Source: Pseudomonas baetica
GTDB lineage: Bacteria > Pseudomonadota > Gammaproteobacteria > Pseudomonadales > Pseudomonadaceae
Length of the DNA stretch: 64,000 nucleotides
NCBI RefSeq assembly: GCF_002813455.1
Contig: NZ_PHHE01000001.1
Location: 4,646,001 to 4,710,000, forward strand
Direction: 5' to 3'
The position numbers and the translations under genes are program-made. Below are positions 16,279 through 23,612 of the stretch, one piece after another (the stretch's first letter is position 1; every line of letters starts with the position of its first letter). Below the pieces are notes generated by a model. It searched no databases. It was not told the DNA's origin and saw only the letters and a program-made list of their open reading frames with translations.

Positions 16279-17562
16279 TTATCTATCAACACTTACTTTC
16301 AGTAGTTCTTTCCATTTCGTTGTGTAAGCAGGGCTTAGATACTCTCGCCTCATTCCCCAGCTCGACGTTTCAGGTTCAATAGCAAACCTGAGAGTGCCAG
16401 CTCCTTGCACCTTGTTGATCGAATCCATCAGGGCCATCAGCCTGTCATTGTTCCTACGTTCAGGCTTTGCAAAGAGGTCAGGGATGTACCCAGCTTTGGG
16501 CACGAATTGGCTTAGCATGATGCCTGCCTTTGCGTAGGGTGTGTTTGCCCGGTAGATCCGGGTCAATCCAGCTTGAGCGGCTGCTATCAGCTCGCGGGTG
16601 TCGTCCGTAGGAGATTCAAGGCCGACAATCGTTGCGTTGCTGTATGGGTGGTCATCAAAGCGGCTTGTCTGGATGAAGACCTGTAGGCAACTGGTCAACA
16701 TGCCCTCTTTGCGTAGCTTTACGGCTGCTTTGGCTGCGTATGATGCTACAGCCTGTCGAAGCTCTAATAGCTCGTAAACACGCTTACCGAACATGCGAGT
16801 GCTGGCTATGTTCTGCTTGGGTTCCGGGGATTCTTCCAGCCCGAAACACACAGTACCTTCTAGCTCTCTGGCGGTTCGTTCAATGTTGACGTTGAACATC
16901 TGCCGGAGGGCTTTCTTGTCATATCGTGCAAGGTCTATGGCCTTGGTCACTCCCATCAATTCCAGTCGCTTTTGAGTCCTTGACCCACAACCCCAGACTT
17001 CACCTACATCAGCGAAGCTCAGAAGCTTGTTCTGACGTTCATCATCGAGGATGACCACAACGCTACCAGTCTTGGCTTTCCATTTCTTAGACGCCCAATT
17101 GTTGAGCTTTGCGAGGGTCTTTGTTCGGCCTACGCCAACCCCTACCGGCATTCCTACCTGCCGATAGATTTGGCTCTTAATTTCCAGACAAAGCTTTTCT
17201 AAGTTTTCATTAATGCCTGAGAGGTCAATGAATGATTCATCAATTGAGTATATTTCATAAGATGGCACCAATTGACTGATTACTTTGGTGACTCTGTTTG
17301 ATATGTCTTGATACAAGGCATAATTTGAGCTGCAAGGAATCACCTGACCAGATTCAACAAGATGCTTGATTTCAAAGAAAGGCGTTCCCATCTTCACACC
17401 TAATTTCTTTGATTCATCAGACCGTGCCACAACTGCACCATCGTTATTACTGAGAACAACGACTGCTTTACCTATTAATTTAGGATTGAAAATACGCTCA
17501 CAGCTTACATAGCAGCTATGACAATCTACAAGGCCAAATACTTTACTGATTGAATTAGTCAT
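16279..17562 (-). CDS. umuC: Error-prone DNA polymerase V catalytic subunit (UmuC/RulB)
   Basis: A Y-family translesion polymerase of 427 residues. The start at 17562 is chosen because it overlaps the umuD stop (ATGACTAA) and gives the usual FGLVDCHSCYVSCERIF N-terminus; a longer frame to 17637 runs inside umuD. The palm motifs are present: the first Asp in LVDCH and the acidic pair in YSIDESFIDL. The helix-hairpin-helix region and little-finger domain follow to full length. It replicates past DNA damage with UmuD'. GC content is higher than that of neighbouring element genes. Plasmid and integrative elements of pseudomonads often carry this pair as rulAB. Confidence 0.95.
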   Translation of the reverse strand: MTNSISKVFGLVDCHSCYVSCERIFNPKLIGKAVVVLSNNDGAVVARSDESKKLGVKMGTPFFEIKHLVESGQVIPCSSNYALYQDISNRVTKVISQLVPSYEIYSIDESFIDLSGINENLEKLCLEIKSQIYRQVGMPVGVGVGRTKTLAKLNNWASKKWKAKTGSVVVILDDERQNKLLSFADVGEVWGCGSRTQKRLELMGVTKAIDLARYDKKALRQMFNVNIERTARELEGTVCFGLEESPEPKQNIASTRMFGKRVYELLELRQAVASYAAKAAVKLRKEGMLTSCLQVFIQTSRFDDHPYSNATIVGLESPTDDTRELIAAAQAGLTRIYRANTPYAKAGIMLSQFVPKAGYIPDLFAKPERRNNDRLMALMDSINKVQGAGTLRFAIEPETSSWGMRREYLSPAYTTKWKELLKVSVDR

Positions 17563-17983
17563 GGAGTTTATGAAGATTCCACAAAACCACACCCCATACT
17601 TCGGATTCTTCAAATTCTCCAATGACGATGGTTTCAAAGGCTGGGTTAGCCGGTTTTAGTACTGGTTTACCATTTAACATGCCGTAGGTCTTGACAGTGA
17701 ATTCAGGGCCGATACGGGCCACTACAACGCTTCCTACCTTGGGTTCTATGGCTCGATCTACCACTAGGTAGTCACCATCGTAAACGCCTAGGCCGCTCAT
17801 GCTTTCACCCCATGCTATGAGGATGAACAGAGACGGTTTTCCCACTCCACAAAGGTCATCGAGGCTCAACGGTGGTTCTGCGTATTCCTCTGCAGGAGAT
17901 GGAAAACCACAAGCGGCACGCCCGTAGACACTGGCTTTGGTAGGGTTTAGAGCTACTGAGAGTGGTATAGGAAGGCTGAGCAT
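17555..17983 (-). CDS. umuD: SOS mutagenesis protein UmuD/RulA
   Basis: A 142-residue member of the LexA/UmuD S24 family. The self-cleavage site is the Cys-Gly in RAACGFPSP (residues about 24-27). The catalytic Ser lies in GESMSGLGVYDGD and the Lys in FTVKTYG. RecA-stimulated cleavage yields UmuD', which joins UmuC to form polymerase V. The two genes overlap and should be co-translated. A LexA box lies 17 bp upstream of the start. Confidence 0.95.
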   Translation of the reverse strand: MLSLPIPLSVALNPTKASVYGRAACGFPSPAEEYAEPPLSLDDLCGVGKPSLFILIAWGESMSGLGVYDGDYLVVDRAIEPKVGSVVVARIGPEFTVKTYGMLNGKPVLKPANPAFETIVIGEFEESEVWGVVLWNLHKLHD

Positions 17984-17999
17984 GACGGATGACCAATGA

Positions 18000-18015
18000 C
18001 TGTATGTGCGTACAG
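18000..18015 (-). promoter_or_regulatory. LexA (SOS) box of umuDC
   Basis: CTGTATGTGCGTACAG fits CTGT-N8-ACAG exactly and lies just upstream of the umuD start, so damage-inducible control of umuDC is expected. Confidence 0.9.
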
Positions 18016-18071
18016 TATCAGGTCTAGAGGCTGGTTCAAGCGTAGGTGACGGTCGGCGGGGTGAGCGACGT

Positions 18072-18093
18072 AAGAAAACCGCACTGGCGGTTT
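18072..18093 (-). terminator. Hairpin terminator of the gene at 18108
   Basis: AAACCGC-ACTG-GCGGTTT stem with a T-rich flank on the minus strand, between the two-segment membrane protein and umuD. Confidence 0.65.
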
Positions 18094-18107
18094 CTTTGTC
18101 TTTTCAC

Positions 18108-18371
18108 TTAAAAGGGTAGAGTGAAAAAGGGTAGCGTGATCAGTAGTGTGCTGAATATCTGGAAAACGATGTTTCTGAATGGCTGTCCTATATCACTAAA
18201 ATAAAACCAAGAAAATAATAATTGAAAGGAAATAAGAGTTAGGATTGCTAAGGAAGTATACAATATCTCTTGTTTAATGACGGTGAGTTTGTTGGGGTTT
18301 GGATTTCCGACTTCTAATTTATTGTTTGGTTGTGCTGACTTAAAAGCAGGTAGTTTAAATAGGGGTATCAT
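18108..18371 (-). CDS. Small membrane protein with two hydrophobic segments
   Basis: An 87-residue protein with an N-terminal polar region (KSAQPNNKLEVGNPNPNK) and two hydrophobic segments (EILYTSLAILTLISFQLLFSW and FRNIVFQIFSTLLITLPFF) reaching the C-terminus. It is a single-gene unit between a near-duplicate promoter block and a terminator. No family recognised. Confidence 0.5.
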   Translation of the reverse strand: MIPLFKLPAFKSAQPNNKLEVGNPNPNKLTVIKQEILYTSLAILTLISFQLLFSWFYFSDIGQPFRNIVFQIFSTLLITLPFFTLPF

Positions 18372-18397
18372 TTTATACCTTGCGTTGTTTGTTAATA

Positions 18398-18438
18398 ATC
18401 ATTCTCCATTTTATTTAACACCTGTCAACATGGTAGTA
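18398..18438 (-). promoter_or_regulatory. TACTACCATGTTGACA promoter, one of three near-identical blocks
   Basis: Minus strand: motif 18423-18438, 17 bp (ending AAAATGG), AGAATGAT at 18398-18405. Confidence 0.75.
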
Positions 18439-18458
18439 ATGATTTATTATTTCAGGCA

Positions 18459-18480
18459 CAAAAAAACCGCATCAGCGGTC
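18459..18480 (-). terminator. Hairpin terminator of the gene at 18482
   Basis: ACCGC-ATCA-GCGGT stem with a run of T residues on the minus strand immediately after the stop. Confidence 0.75.
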
Positions 18481-18481
18481 A

Positions 18482-18898
18482 TTAATTACCTCCTAGTGTA
18501 ATTGTTTTGTCTTTTATATCGACTGGAGTCCCGTCTAAATCAACACCATTAATGAGTTTAACCATAACTGTTACTTTCAAAAGTGTTGAGTCAGATAGGC
18601 TTATTTTTCTTATCATGTCATCGTCTGATTTAGGTATTTCACTAAGCTGTCTAACTATTCGGTAATAATCCGATGGCTTGTTTAGTATTCTATATTGTGC
18701 AAACGCCAAATCAATTCTTGACACCTCTTCAATGCTGAATTCTGGTTTCTGGTGTTCACCAAAGCCTGAGTAATAGCCAATGTTTTGATAGATGTGTACT
18801 TTCGTCATCGGAAAGAATCGTTCTTCGGAAATTGCGAATAAACATACGGCTATCATCAATAAAGCAATAAATACTATTGCAAGTCTAATTGTGCTCAT
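18482..18898 (-). CDS. Hypothetical membrane-anchored periplasmic protein
   Basis: A 138-residue protein with one N-terminal hydrophobic segment (IRLAIVFIALLMIAVCLFAIS, residues about 4-24), then a soluble domain. It is either a signal anchor or a signal peptide without a clear cleavage site. The soluble part has no recognised motif. It is the middle of three similar single-gene units at 18.1-19.7 kb that share their promoter block. Confidence 0.55.
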   Translation of the reverse strand: MSTIRLAIVFIALLMIAVCLFAISEERFFPMTKVHIYQNIGYYSGFGEHQKPEFSIEEVSRIDLAFAQYRILNKPSDYYRIVRQLSEIPKSDDDMIRKISLSDSTLLKVTVMVKLINGVDLDGTPVDIKDKTITLGGN

Positions 18899-18923
18899 GG
18901 TTTCATTTTGTTGTTTGTTAATA

Positions 18924-18964
18924 ATTATTCTCCATTTAATTCAACACCTGTCAAGATGGTAGTA
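18924..18964 (-). promoter_or_regulatory. TACTACCATCTTGACA promoter, one of three near-identical blocks
   Basis: Minus strand: motif 18949-18964, 17 bp, AGAATAAT at 18924-18931. Confidence 0.75.
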
Positions 18965-18987
18965 ATGATTTAAATTAATTGCGGGCG

Positions 18988-19013
18988 AAAAAAAACAACC
19001 TCTCGGCTGTTCT
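18988..19013 (-). terminator. Weak hairpin terminator
   Basis: AACAACC-TCT-CGGCTGTT stem with one mismatch, followed on the minus strand by eight T residues. It lies downstream of the in-frame extension 19034-19177. Confidence 0.55.
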
Positions 19014-19033
19014 GGTTGATTATGCTAGGTAAT

Positions 19034-19177
19034 TTATTTTCTTGTCCCGGCTGTTTTGAATGACTTAGATACACACTGTTCAAAAAGCTTCTGAAATTGA
19101 CTATCTAATGCTATTGAGTAGCATTGTGCTATTTCATCCTGAATTGTAGTTTTGTATTCAGCTTCTTTCTTTTTCTT
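19034..19177 (-). other. In-frame extension after the TGA of the gene at 19178 (47 codons)
   Basis: Directly after the TGA at 19178-19180 the same frame stays open for 47 residues to TAA 19034. It encodes a protein-like stretch with two cysteines (EIAQCYSIA and FEQCVSKSF) that continues the lysine-rich character of the upstream end. The terminator lies beyond this second stop, not beyond the first. This looks like a recent nonsense change in a longer gene. Confidence 0.5.
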
Positions 19178-19708
19178 TCATTCTTTCTCCTTTTGTTCTT
19201 TTTCAGCCTTAGCTGTATCTTCTATTTCCTTTGCTAACTCTGCCTTTCCTTTTTCTATCTGCTGTGCTGCGGCTGTCAAAGTACAGCCATCTGTTTGTGA
19301 AAGAACATAGCGTATGAAATTGCTCTGATTTTTAAGGTCGCTGGTACACTTGATAACTTTATTCATGGTTTCAATATTAAAGAATGGTGCTGGTAATAAT
19401 GGTGTTGGTAATAATCTGTCAATCTTAGGTTGGTTAAAGAAGTATGGTGATTCATTGATGTTGATTTGATTTATAAATAATGCGTTGGTGTAAATCATGC
19501 AGTTGTATGGATTATTTGTTGCCTCAAAACATTCTTTATATGTATAGGAGTTCTTGATTTTTCCGTTCCATGCGTCATGTATAACCGATATTATTACTGT
19601 CAATGCTATGAGTAATGCTATGAGAAATGCTGCGGCGTTGAAAAAAACATTAAATAGCATCCTCAAAGTGTTTGTAAGAGTTTTGCTTTTGATTGTGTCG
19701 TTGTCCAT
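19178..19708 (-). CDS. Hypothetical membrane-anchored protein, probably truncated by an in-frame TGA
   Basis: A 176-residue protein with one hydrophobic segment near the N-terminus (FFNAAAFLIALLIALTVIISVI, about residues 22-43) and an outward domain with four cysteines (KECFE, YNCMI, IKCTS, DGCTL), consistent with two disulfides. It ends in a Lys/Glu-rich helix. The frame continues past the TGA for 47 codons, so the ancestral protein was probably about 224 residues. Promoter block as for 18371 and 18898. Family not recognised. Confidence 0.6.
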   Translation of the reverse strand: MDNDTIKSKTLTNTLRMLFNVFFNAAAFLIALLIALTVIISVIHDAWNGKIKNSYTYKECFEATNNPYNCMIYTNALFINQININESPYFFNQPKIDRLLPTPLLPAPFFNIETMNKVIKCTSDLKNQSNFIRYVLSQTDGCTLTAAAQQIEKGKAELAKEIEDTAKAEKEQKEKE

Positions 19709-19731
19709 ATAAATCTCATTGTTGGTTAATA

Positions 19732-19772
19732 ATTATTCTCCATTTTATTTAACACCTGTCAATAAGGTAGTA
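19732..19772 (-). promoter_or_regulatory. TACTACCTTATTGACA promoter, one of three near-identical blocks
   Basis: Minus strand: motif 19757-19772, 17 bp, AGAATAAT at 19732-19739. Confidence 0.75.
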
Positions 19773-19821
19773 AAAACATTATTGATTCAAAAAAGATAAA
19801 ACCTGATAATGCTGGTCTGTT

Positions 19822-20283
19822 TTAAGGTTTAGGCTTATTTGATTTTGCCTTTATTCCAGATGCTTTTACGCTTTCTTCATACTGAGATAGCGAGTACCCA
19901 AACATTTCTAACGCATCATTGAATTTCATCTGAGTGTTAGGCCCAAAGCTGTCTATCTTAGGTTTGAGCTTATCCAAAGGCACACGCTCTGTAGCTACAG
20001 CGTGAGCTACTGCGATGACTGATAAATCCAGAATGGCCCACGCAAGATAGGAGTTATCCTGTGTCTTCCGTGTACCAGCTATCTTCTCCCTGATAGTCGC
20101 GTTGTTCTCCGTGTTCTTCCTGAATCGTACTTCACCTGAATGTTTACCATCGTCCATCAAGCAAAGCTTGCCCCAATTCTTTTCCCCCGAAAACGGCGTG
20201 AAAGGTCGTAGCTCAATGGTATATCCAAGTTCCTCAATAACCTTTACGAATTCATATTTGCCTACGTCTTGTGTCTCGTTCAT
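19822..20283 (-). CDS. Hypothetical protein whose upstream region is cut by IS66
   Basis: ATG 20283 is chosen because AGGAG lies 4 bp upstream and because the longer frame would begin inside the IS66 element. The product has 153 residues, soluble, with a basic region (GEVRFRKNTENNATIREKIAGTRK) and a basic C-terminal tail. The IS66 insertion lies 14 bp upstream of the start, next to the ribosome-binding site, so the native promoter now lies beyond 22323. Expression may be lost or driven by the IS. No family recognised. Confidence 0.6.
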   Translation of the reverse strand: MNETQDVGKYEFVKVIEELGYTIELRPFTPFSGEKNWGKLCLMDDGKHSGEVRFRKNTENNATIREKIAGTRKTQDNSYLAWAILDLSVIAVAHAVATERVPLDKLKPKIDSFGPNTQMKFNDALEMFGYSLSQYEESVKASGIKAKSNKPKP

Positions 20284-20381
20284 TGCTCTCCTGTTCTGTA
20301 ACCGCTCCACAAACCCCACATTCAAAGCCGCGATTTGATGCCTGATGCTGTGCTCCCGATCTCTTTCAGAAGCCAGCGGCC

Positions 20382-20741
20382 ATGATGCGTCCCGACGCCA
20401 AAGTTGAAAAAGTGTACCTCTACCCTAAACCCGTAGACTTACGAAAATCCATCGACGGCCTAGCCGCACTGGTGGAGCTGGATATCAAAGTGGCGGTGTT
20501 CGATCCGGTGCTTTTCGTCTTTCTCAACAAACCCCGCAATCGGGTGAAGATTTTGTATTGGGAACGCAACGGCTTTTGCCTTTGGCTCAAACGCCTTGAA
20601 TCCGAACGCTTCAAAACATCGCCCGATCACAGCGACGAAGCCATCGTGCTGACGGTCCAGGAGCTGAACTGGCTGCTCGATGGTTTTGATCTGTGGCGCA
20701 ACCGTCCACATCAGGTTTTGACACCTCGATTTGTCGCCTGA
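20382..20741 (+). CDS. tnpB: IS66-family accessory protein TnpB
   Basis: A 119-residue protein with the IS66 Orf2 signature: VYLYPKPVDLRKSIDGLAALV near the start and YWERNGFCLWLKRLESERF in the middle. TnpB is needed for transposition of many IS66 elements, though its biochemical role is unclear. The start has two consecutive ATG codons. It lies 18 bp before tnpC in the same direction. Full length, no damage seen. Confidence 0.93.
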   Translation: MMRPDAKVEKVYLYPKPVDLRKSIDGLAALVELDIKVAVFDPVLFVFLNKPRNRVKILYWERNGFCLWLKRLESERFKTSPDHSDEAIVLTVQELNWLLDGFDLWRNRPHQVLTPRFVA

Positions 20742-20759
20742 TTCGGTATAATCCACGGC

Positions 20760-22271
20760 ATGATTTCCATGCCCGACAACCTTCCCGATGACCTGACTGC
20801 GCTCAAGCAATTACTTGCTCAGATGCAGTCCAAGGTTGTTCATCTTGAAGAAGAAAATGCGCTGCTACGTCAGCGTCTCTTCGGACGTAAATCCGAACAA
20901 TCAGTCGACCCAGCGACCCCGCAATTGGCTCTTTTTAATGAAGCCGAAAGTGTCGCTGAGCCTGCCGCCGAAGAGGCGGAGGAAGAAGTCGTCGCTCCGA
21001 CCAAACGCCGTGGCAAACGCAAGCCTCTGTCCGCCGACTTGCCCCGTATCGAAGTCATCCACGAACTGCCCGAGCACGAGCTGATGTGTGCTTGCGGCTG
21101 CCGCAAGCACGCCATCGGCGAAGAAACCAGCGAGCAGTTGGAAATCGTGCCGATGCAGATCCGCGTGATCAAACATATCCGCAAGGTCTACGCCTGCCGT
21201 GGCTGTGAAACCGCGCCGGTCACCGCTGACAAGCCAGCGCAATTGATTGAAAAGAGCATGGCCAGTCCCAGTGTGTTGGCGATGTTGCTGACCACCAAAT
21301 ACGTCGACGGTCTGCCGCTGCATCGCTTCGAAAAAGTACTCGGTCGCCACGGCGTCGATATTCCACGACAAACCTTGGCACGTTGGGTCATCCAGTGCGG
21401 CGAACACCTGCAACCGCTGCTCAACTTGATGCGTGACAGGCTGCTGGAAAGTCACGTAATCCACTGCGACGAAACGCGTGTCCAGGTGATGAAAGAGCCT
21501 GATCGAGAGCCGACTAGCCAGTCCTGGATGTGGGTACAAACCGGCGGACCGCCGAATCAGCCAGTGATCCTTTTTGATTACTCGACCAGCCGAGCGCAAG
21601 AGGTACCGTCGCGCCTGCTCGAAGGTTATCGCGGCTATCTGATGACCGACGATTACGCCGGCTATAACGCCTTGGGCGCGCAGGCTGGTGTCGAACGTTT
21701 AGGCTGCTGGGCACATGCGCGACGCAAGTTTGTCGAGGCGCAAAAAGTGCAACCCAAGGGCAAAACCGGGCGTGCCGATATAGCCCTGAATCTGATCAAC
21801 AAGCTGTACGGTATCGAGCGAGATTTAAAAGAAGTCGGCGATGAACATCGCCATGAAGGTCGACAGCAAAACAGCCTGCCAGTCCTGGCGCAGTTACGCG
21901 CCTGGCTGGAGAGAACGCAGCCTCAGGTGACGGCGCAAAACGCGCTGGGCAAAGCCATCAGTTATCTGGCCAGCAACTGGGACAAGTTAGTGCGCTACAC
22001 CGAAGCCGGTTCTTTGCCGATCGACAACAACGCAGCAGAGCGTGCGATCAGGCCCTTCGTAATAGGGCGCAAGAACTGGCTGTTCAGCGACACGCCCAAA
22101 GGCGCGACGGCCAGTGCTCAACTTTACAGTTTGGTCGAGACGGCTAAAGCCAACGGCCAAGAGCCCTATGCGTGGCTGCGCCACGCACTTGAACGATTGC
22201 CGCAAGCCGCAGCGGTAGAGGACTTCGAAGCCTTGCTGCCGTGGAACTGCACTCCGCAAATACCAAGATAA
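20760..22271 (+). CDS. tnpC: IS66-family transposase TnpC
   Basis: A 503-residue protein. The N-terminal coiled coil ([32 protein letters not shown]) is followed by a zinc-finger-like segment with CACGCRKH and CRGCETAP, and then the DDE domain: first Asp in [10 protein letters not shown], second in [11 protein letters not shown], Glu in [19 protein letters not shown]. The C-terminal IS66 domain ends at LLPWNC. All parts are present, so this is probably an active transposase. Confidence 0.95.
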   Translation: MISMPDNLPDDLTALKQLLAQMQSKVVHLEEENALLRQRLFGRKSEQSVDPATPQLALFNEAESVAEPAAEEAEEEVVAPTKRRGKRKPLSADLPRIEVIHELPEHELMCACGCRKHAIGEETSEQLEIVPMQIRVIKHIRKVYACRGCETAPVTADKPAQLIEKSMASPSVLAMLLTTKYVDGLPLHRFEKVLGRHGVDIPRQTLARWVIQCGEHLQPLLNLMRDRLLESHVIHCDETRVQVMKEPDREPTSQSWMWVQTGGPPNQPVILFDYSTSRAQEVPSRLLEGYRGYLMTDDYAGYNALGAQAGVERLGCWAHARRKFVEAQKVQPKGKTGRADIALNLINKLYGIERDLKEVGDEHRHEGRQQNSLPVLAQLRAWLERTQPQVTAQNALGKAISYLASNWDKLVRYTEAGSLPIDNNAAERAIRPFVIGRKNWLFSDTPKGATASAQLYSLVETAKANGQEPYAWLRHALERLPQAAAVEDFEALLPWNCTPQIPR

Positions 22272-22390
22272 CTATACGCCCCGCCTTTAAAATGTGGGGT
22301 TCATGGATCGCATACCCTGTTCTGACATTGATTACTTATACCAATAGCATGGCGGGCGGGTTAGTCAATGAAGGTGAGTAATGGAGACGA

Positions 22391-22412
22391 AAAAAAACCA
22401 GCTTGTGCTGGC
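22391..22412 (-). terminator. Intrinsic terminator of the gene at 22447
   Basis: CCAGC-TTGT-GCTGG stem with eight T residues on the minus strand. The rest of 22316-22446 is the original upstream flank of the gene at 20283. Confidence 0.8.
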
Positions 22413-22446
22413 TCCTTATAACTGGCTCTGTATTTGAGGTGTTTCG

Positions 22447-23343
22447 TTAGTGTTTAGGTTTCTTCTTGCCGTGACGCTTTGCTTCATCCTCTGCCATTTT
22501 TGCATCCAGTCTTTTTTGCTGTTCAATCTGCTTCTCCGGGTCTGCGTGCTTTTTCCAGTAAAGGGGTTCGATAAGGTCAGGGCTATACATCACTGCTTTG
22601 GCTGTTATACGGCTGAAATAGTCTTTATCCTTCACAAGTGTCGATAGCTCATAACCGCCGCCGTATGCGTTGATTAAATCAACGTGCGTTGCCCCATTCA
22701 CCAGCACAGCTTTTTTAGGTAAGACAAGAAGGTTGTTTTCGAAACGCCAGTTTTTACAGTCTCTGAAATTGGCTGTGATGTTGTCGTACTGTTCGCCCAT
22801 TTCTTGAAGAATGGTGTAGAGGTGTTTTCCAGCTAAATGACTTGGCTCTATTGGTTTGCTGGTGTAATAGAAATAGTCGTTGATGAGTATTTCAGCAATT
22901 TTCTTGAACTCTTCATTGTTTTTTACAAAACGATTGACGTGTTCGTCTTTGAAAACTCTTTCATTTTTGTAAGTCAATTCCGCAAGAAACTTTTCCGCTT
23001 GCTTAGCGGCTAGGTCGTAATTGTCTAAAACTTTAGTTCTGATTTTTTCGAAATCAATATCCAGCTCAACACGTCTATTAAAAGTTCGGTTGAAGAATGC
23101 TTTGATTTTGGATGTTGAGAATTCGACTTGATGCTTTTGTATGAAGGCATCAAATTCTTGAATGTTTGTTCTGCCAAAGTGATACATGAATGTAGAACCA
23201 AGCTCGATGGCTGATTCATAATTCTGTTCAGAAGGGGATAAATGTTTGTCGTATGATTCGGCTATTGCAACCGCTGTAGTGTTGTATCTATTGCTGATGT
23301 ACATTTTGATGAATTCATTTTCATCAATCGTTAGTCGGTTCAT
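22447..23343 (-). CDS. Hypothetical protein with basic C-terminus
   Basis: A 298-residue soluble, charged protein with a very basic tail (AKMAEDEAKRHGKKKPKH). There is no membrane segment or recognised catalytic motif. The N-terminal part is helical and the region around residues 195-240 contains strands (NNLLVLPKKAVLVNGATHVDL). It is a single-gene unit with a variant of the element promoter upstream and a strong terminator downstream. Function unknown. Confidence 0.6.
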   Translation of the reverse strand: MNRLTIDENEFIKMYISNRYNTTAVAIAESYDKHLSPSEQNYESAIELGSTFMYHFGRTNIQEFDAFIQKHQVEFSTSKIKAFFNRTFNRRVELDIDFEKIRTKVLDNYDLAAKQAEKFLAELTYKNERVFKDEHVNRFVKNNEEFKKIAEILINDYFYYTSKPIEPSHLAGKHLYTILQEMGEQYDNITANFRDCKNWRFENNLLVLPKKAVLVNGATHVDLINAYGGGYELSTLVKDKDYFSRITAKAVMYSPDLIEPLYWKKHADPEKQIEQQKRLDAKMAEDEAKRHGKKKPKH

Positions 23344-23370
23344 TTAATTATTTATATGTTATCTCTTTCT

Positions 23371-23408
23371 ATTATTTCATATGAATTTCATTTTGCAAGT
23401 TTGGTGGT
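23371..23408 (-). promoter_or_regulatory. Divergent copy of the element promoter (ACCACCAAACTTGCAA)
   Basis: Minus strand: motif 23393-23408 with TTGCAA as -35, 16 bp containing GAAATTCATATG, AATAAT at 23371-23376. Confidence 0.5.
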
Positions 23409-23448
23409 GCTTAATTGTTTGGTTTCTGAGGGTTTTTAAGTATTATAT

Positions 23449-23476
23449 TTGACATGCGGTTTTAATTTGATAAATT
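23449..23476 (+). promoter_or_regulatory. Promoter of the candidate small RNA
   Basis: Perfect TTGACA (23449-23454), 16 bp, TAAATT (23471-23476), pointing rightward where no protein gene follows. Confidence 0.55.
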
Positions 23477-23482
23477 GAATAT

Positions 23483-23561
23483 GTAGGTCGGAAGTCATAA
23501 CGCCGACTTATGATTGTAACTCCTTTTGTTTAGGCATAAGCCCCGTTAATGGGGCTTTTTG
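23483..23561 (+). ncRNA. Candidate small RNA of about 79 nt
   Basis: A promoter is followed by a segment that can form a GTCGG/CCGAC stem, a single-stranded AACTCCTTTTG stretch, and then the terminator. No open frame of note exists on this strand. The CTCCTTTT stretch is complementary to Shine-Dalgarno sequences of the AAAGGAG type used by element genes, so an antisense regulator is one reading. A short untranslated leader without a gene is the alternative. Rfam families were not recognised. Confidence 0.45.
23538..23560 (+). terminator. Intrinsic terminator of the candidate small RNA
   Basis: AAGCCCC-GTTAAT-GGGGCTT followed by TTT on the plus strand. Leftward genes gain no T-run from it, so it serves rightward transcription. 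Confidence 0.75.
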
Positions 23562-23612
23562 TCGTCTGTAGCTAATTAATAGCTATCCGTAATGCTAACG
23601 GAATTTTGACAT

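Larger units (their letters stand above)
20298..22315 (+). mobile_element. IS66-family insertion sequence with 8-bp target duplication
   Basis: Terminal inverted repeats start GTAACCGCTCCA on the left and GTATGCGATCCA on the right, with AACCCCACATT shared by both. They are flanked by perfect 8-bp copies of CCTGTTCT at 20290-20297 and 22316-22323. It carries tnpB and tnpC; only 84 bp lie before tnpB, so tnpA is absent. Length is 2018 bp. Confidence 0.95.

Noticed and set aside
19178..19180. TGA read as selenocysteine
   Set aside because: No SECIS-like hairpin is apparent right after the codon and the context is a Lys/Glu-rich helix, not a redox site.
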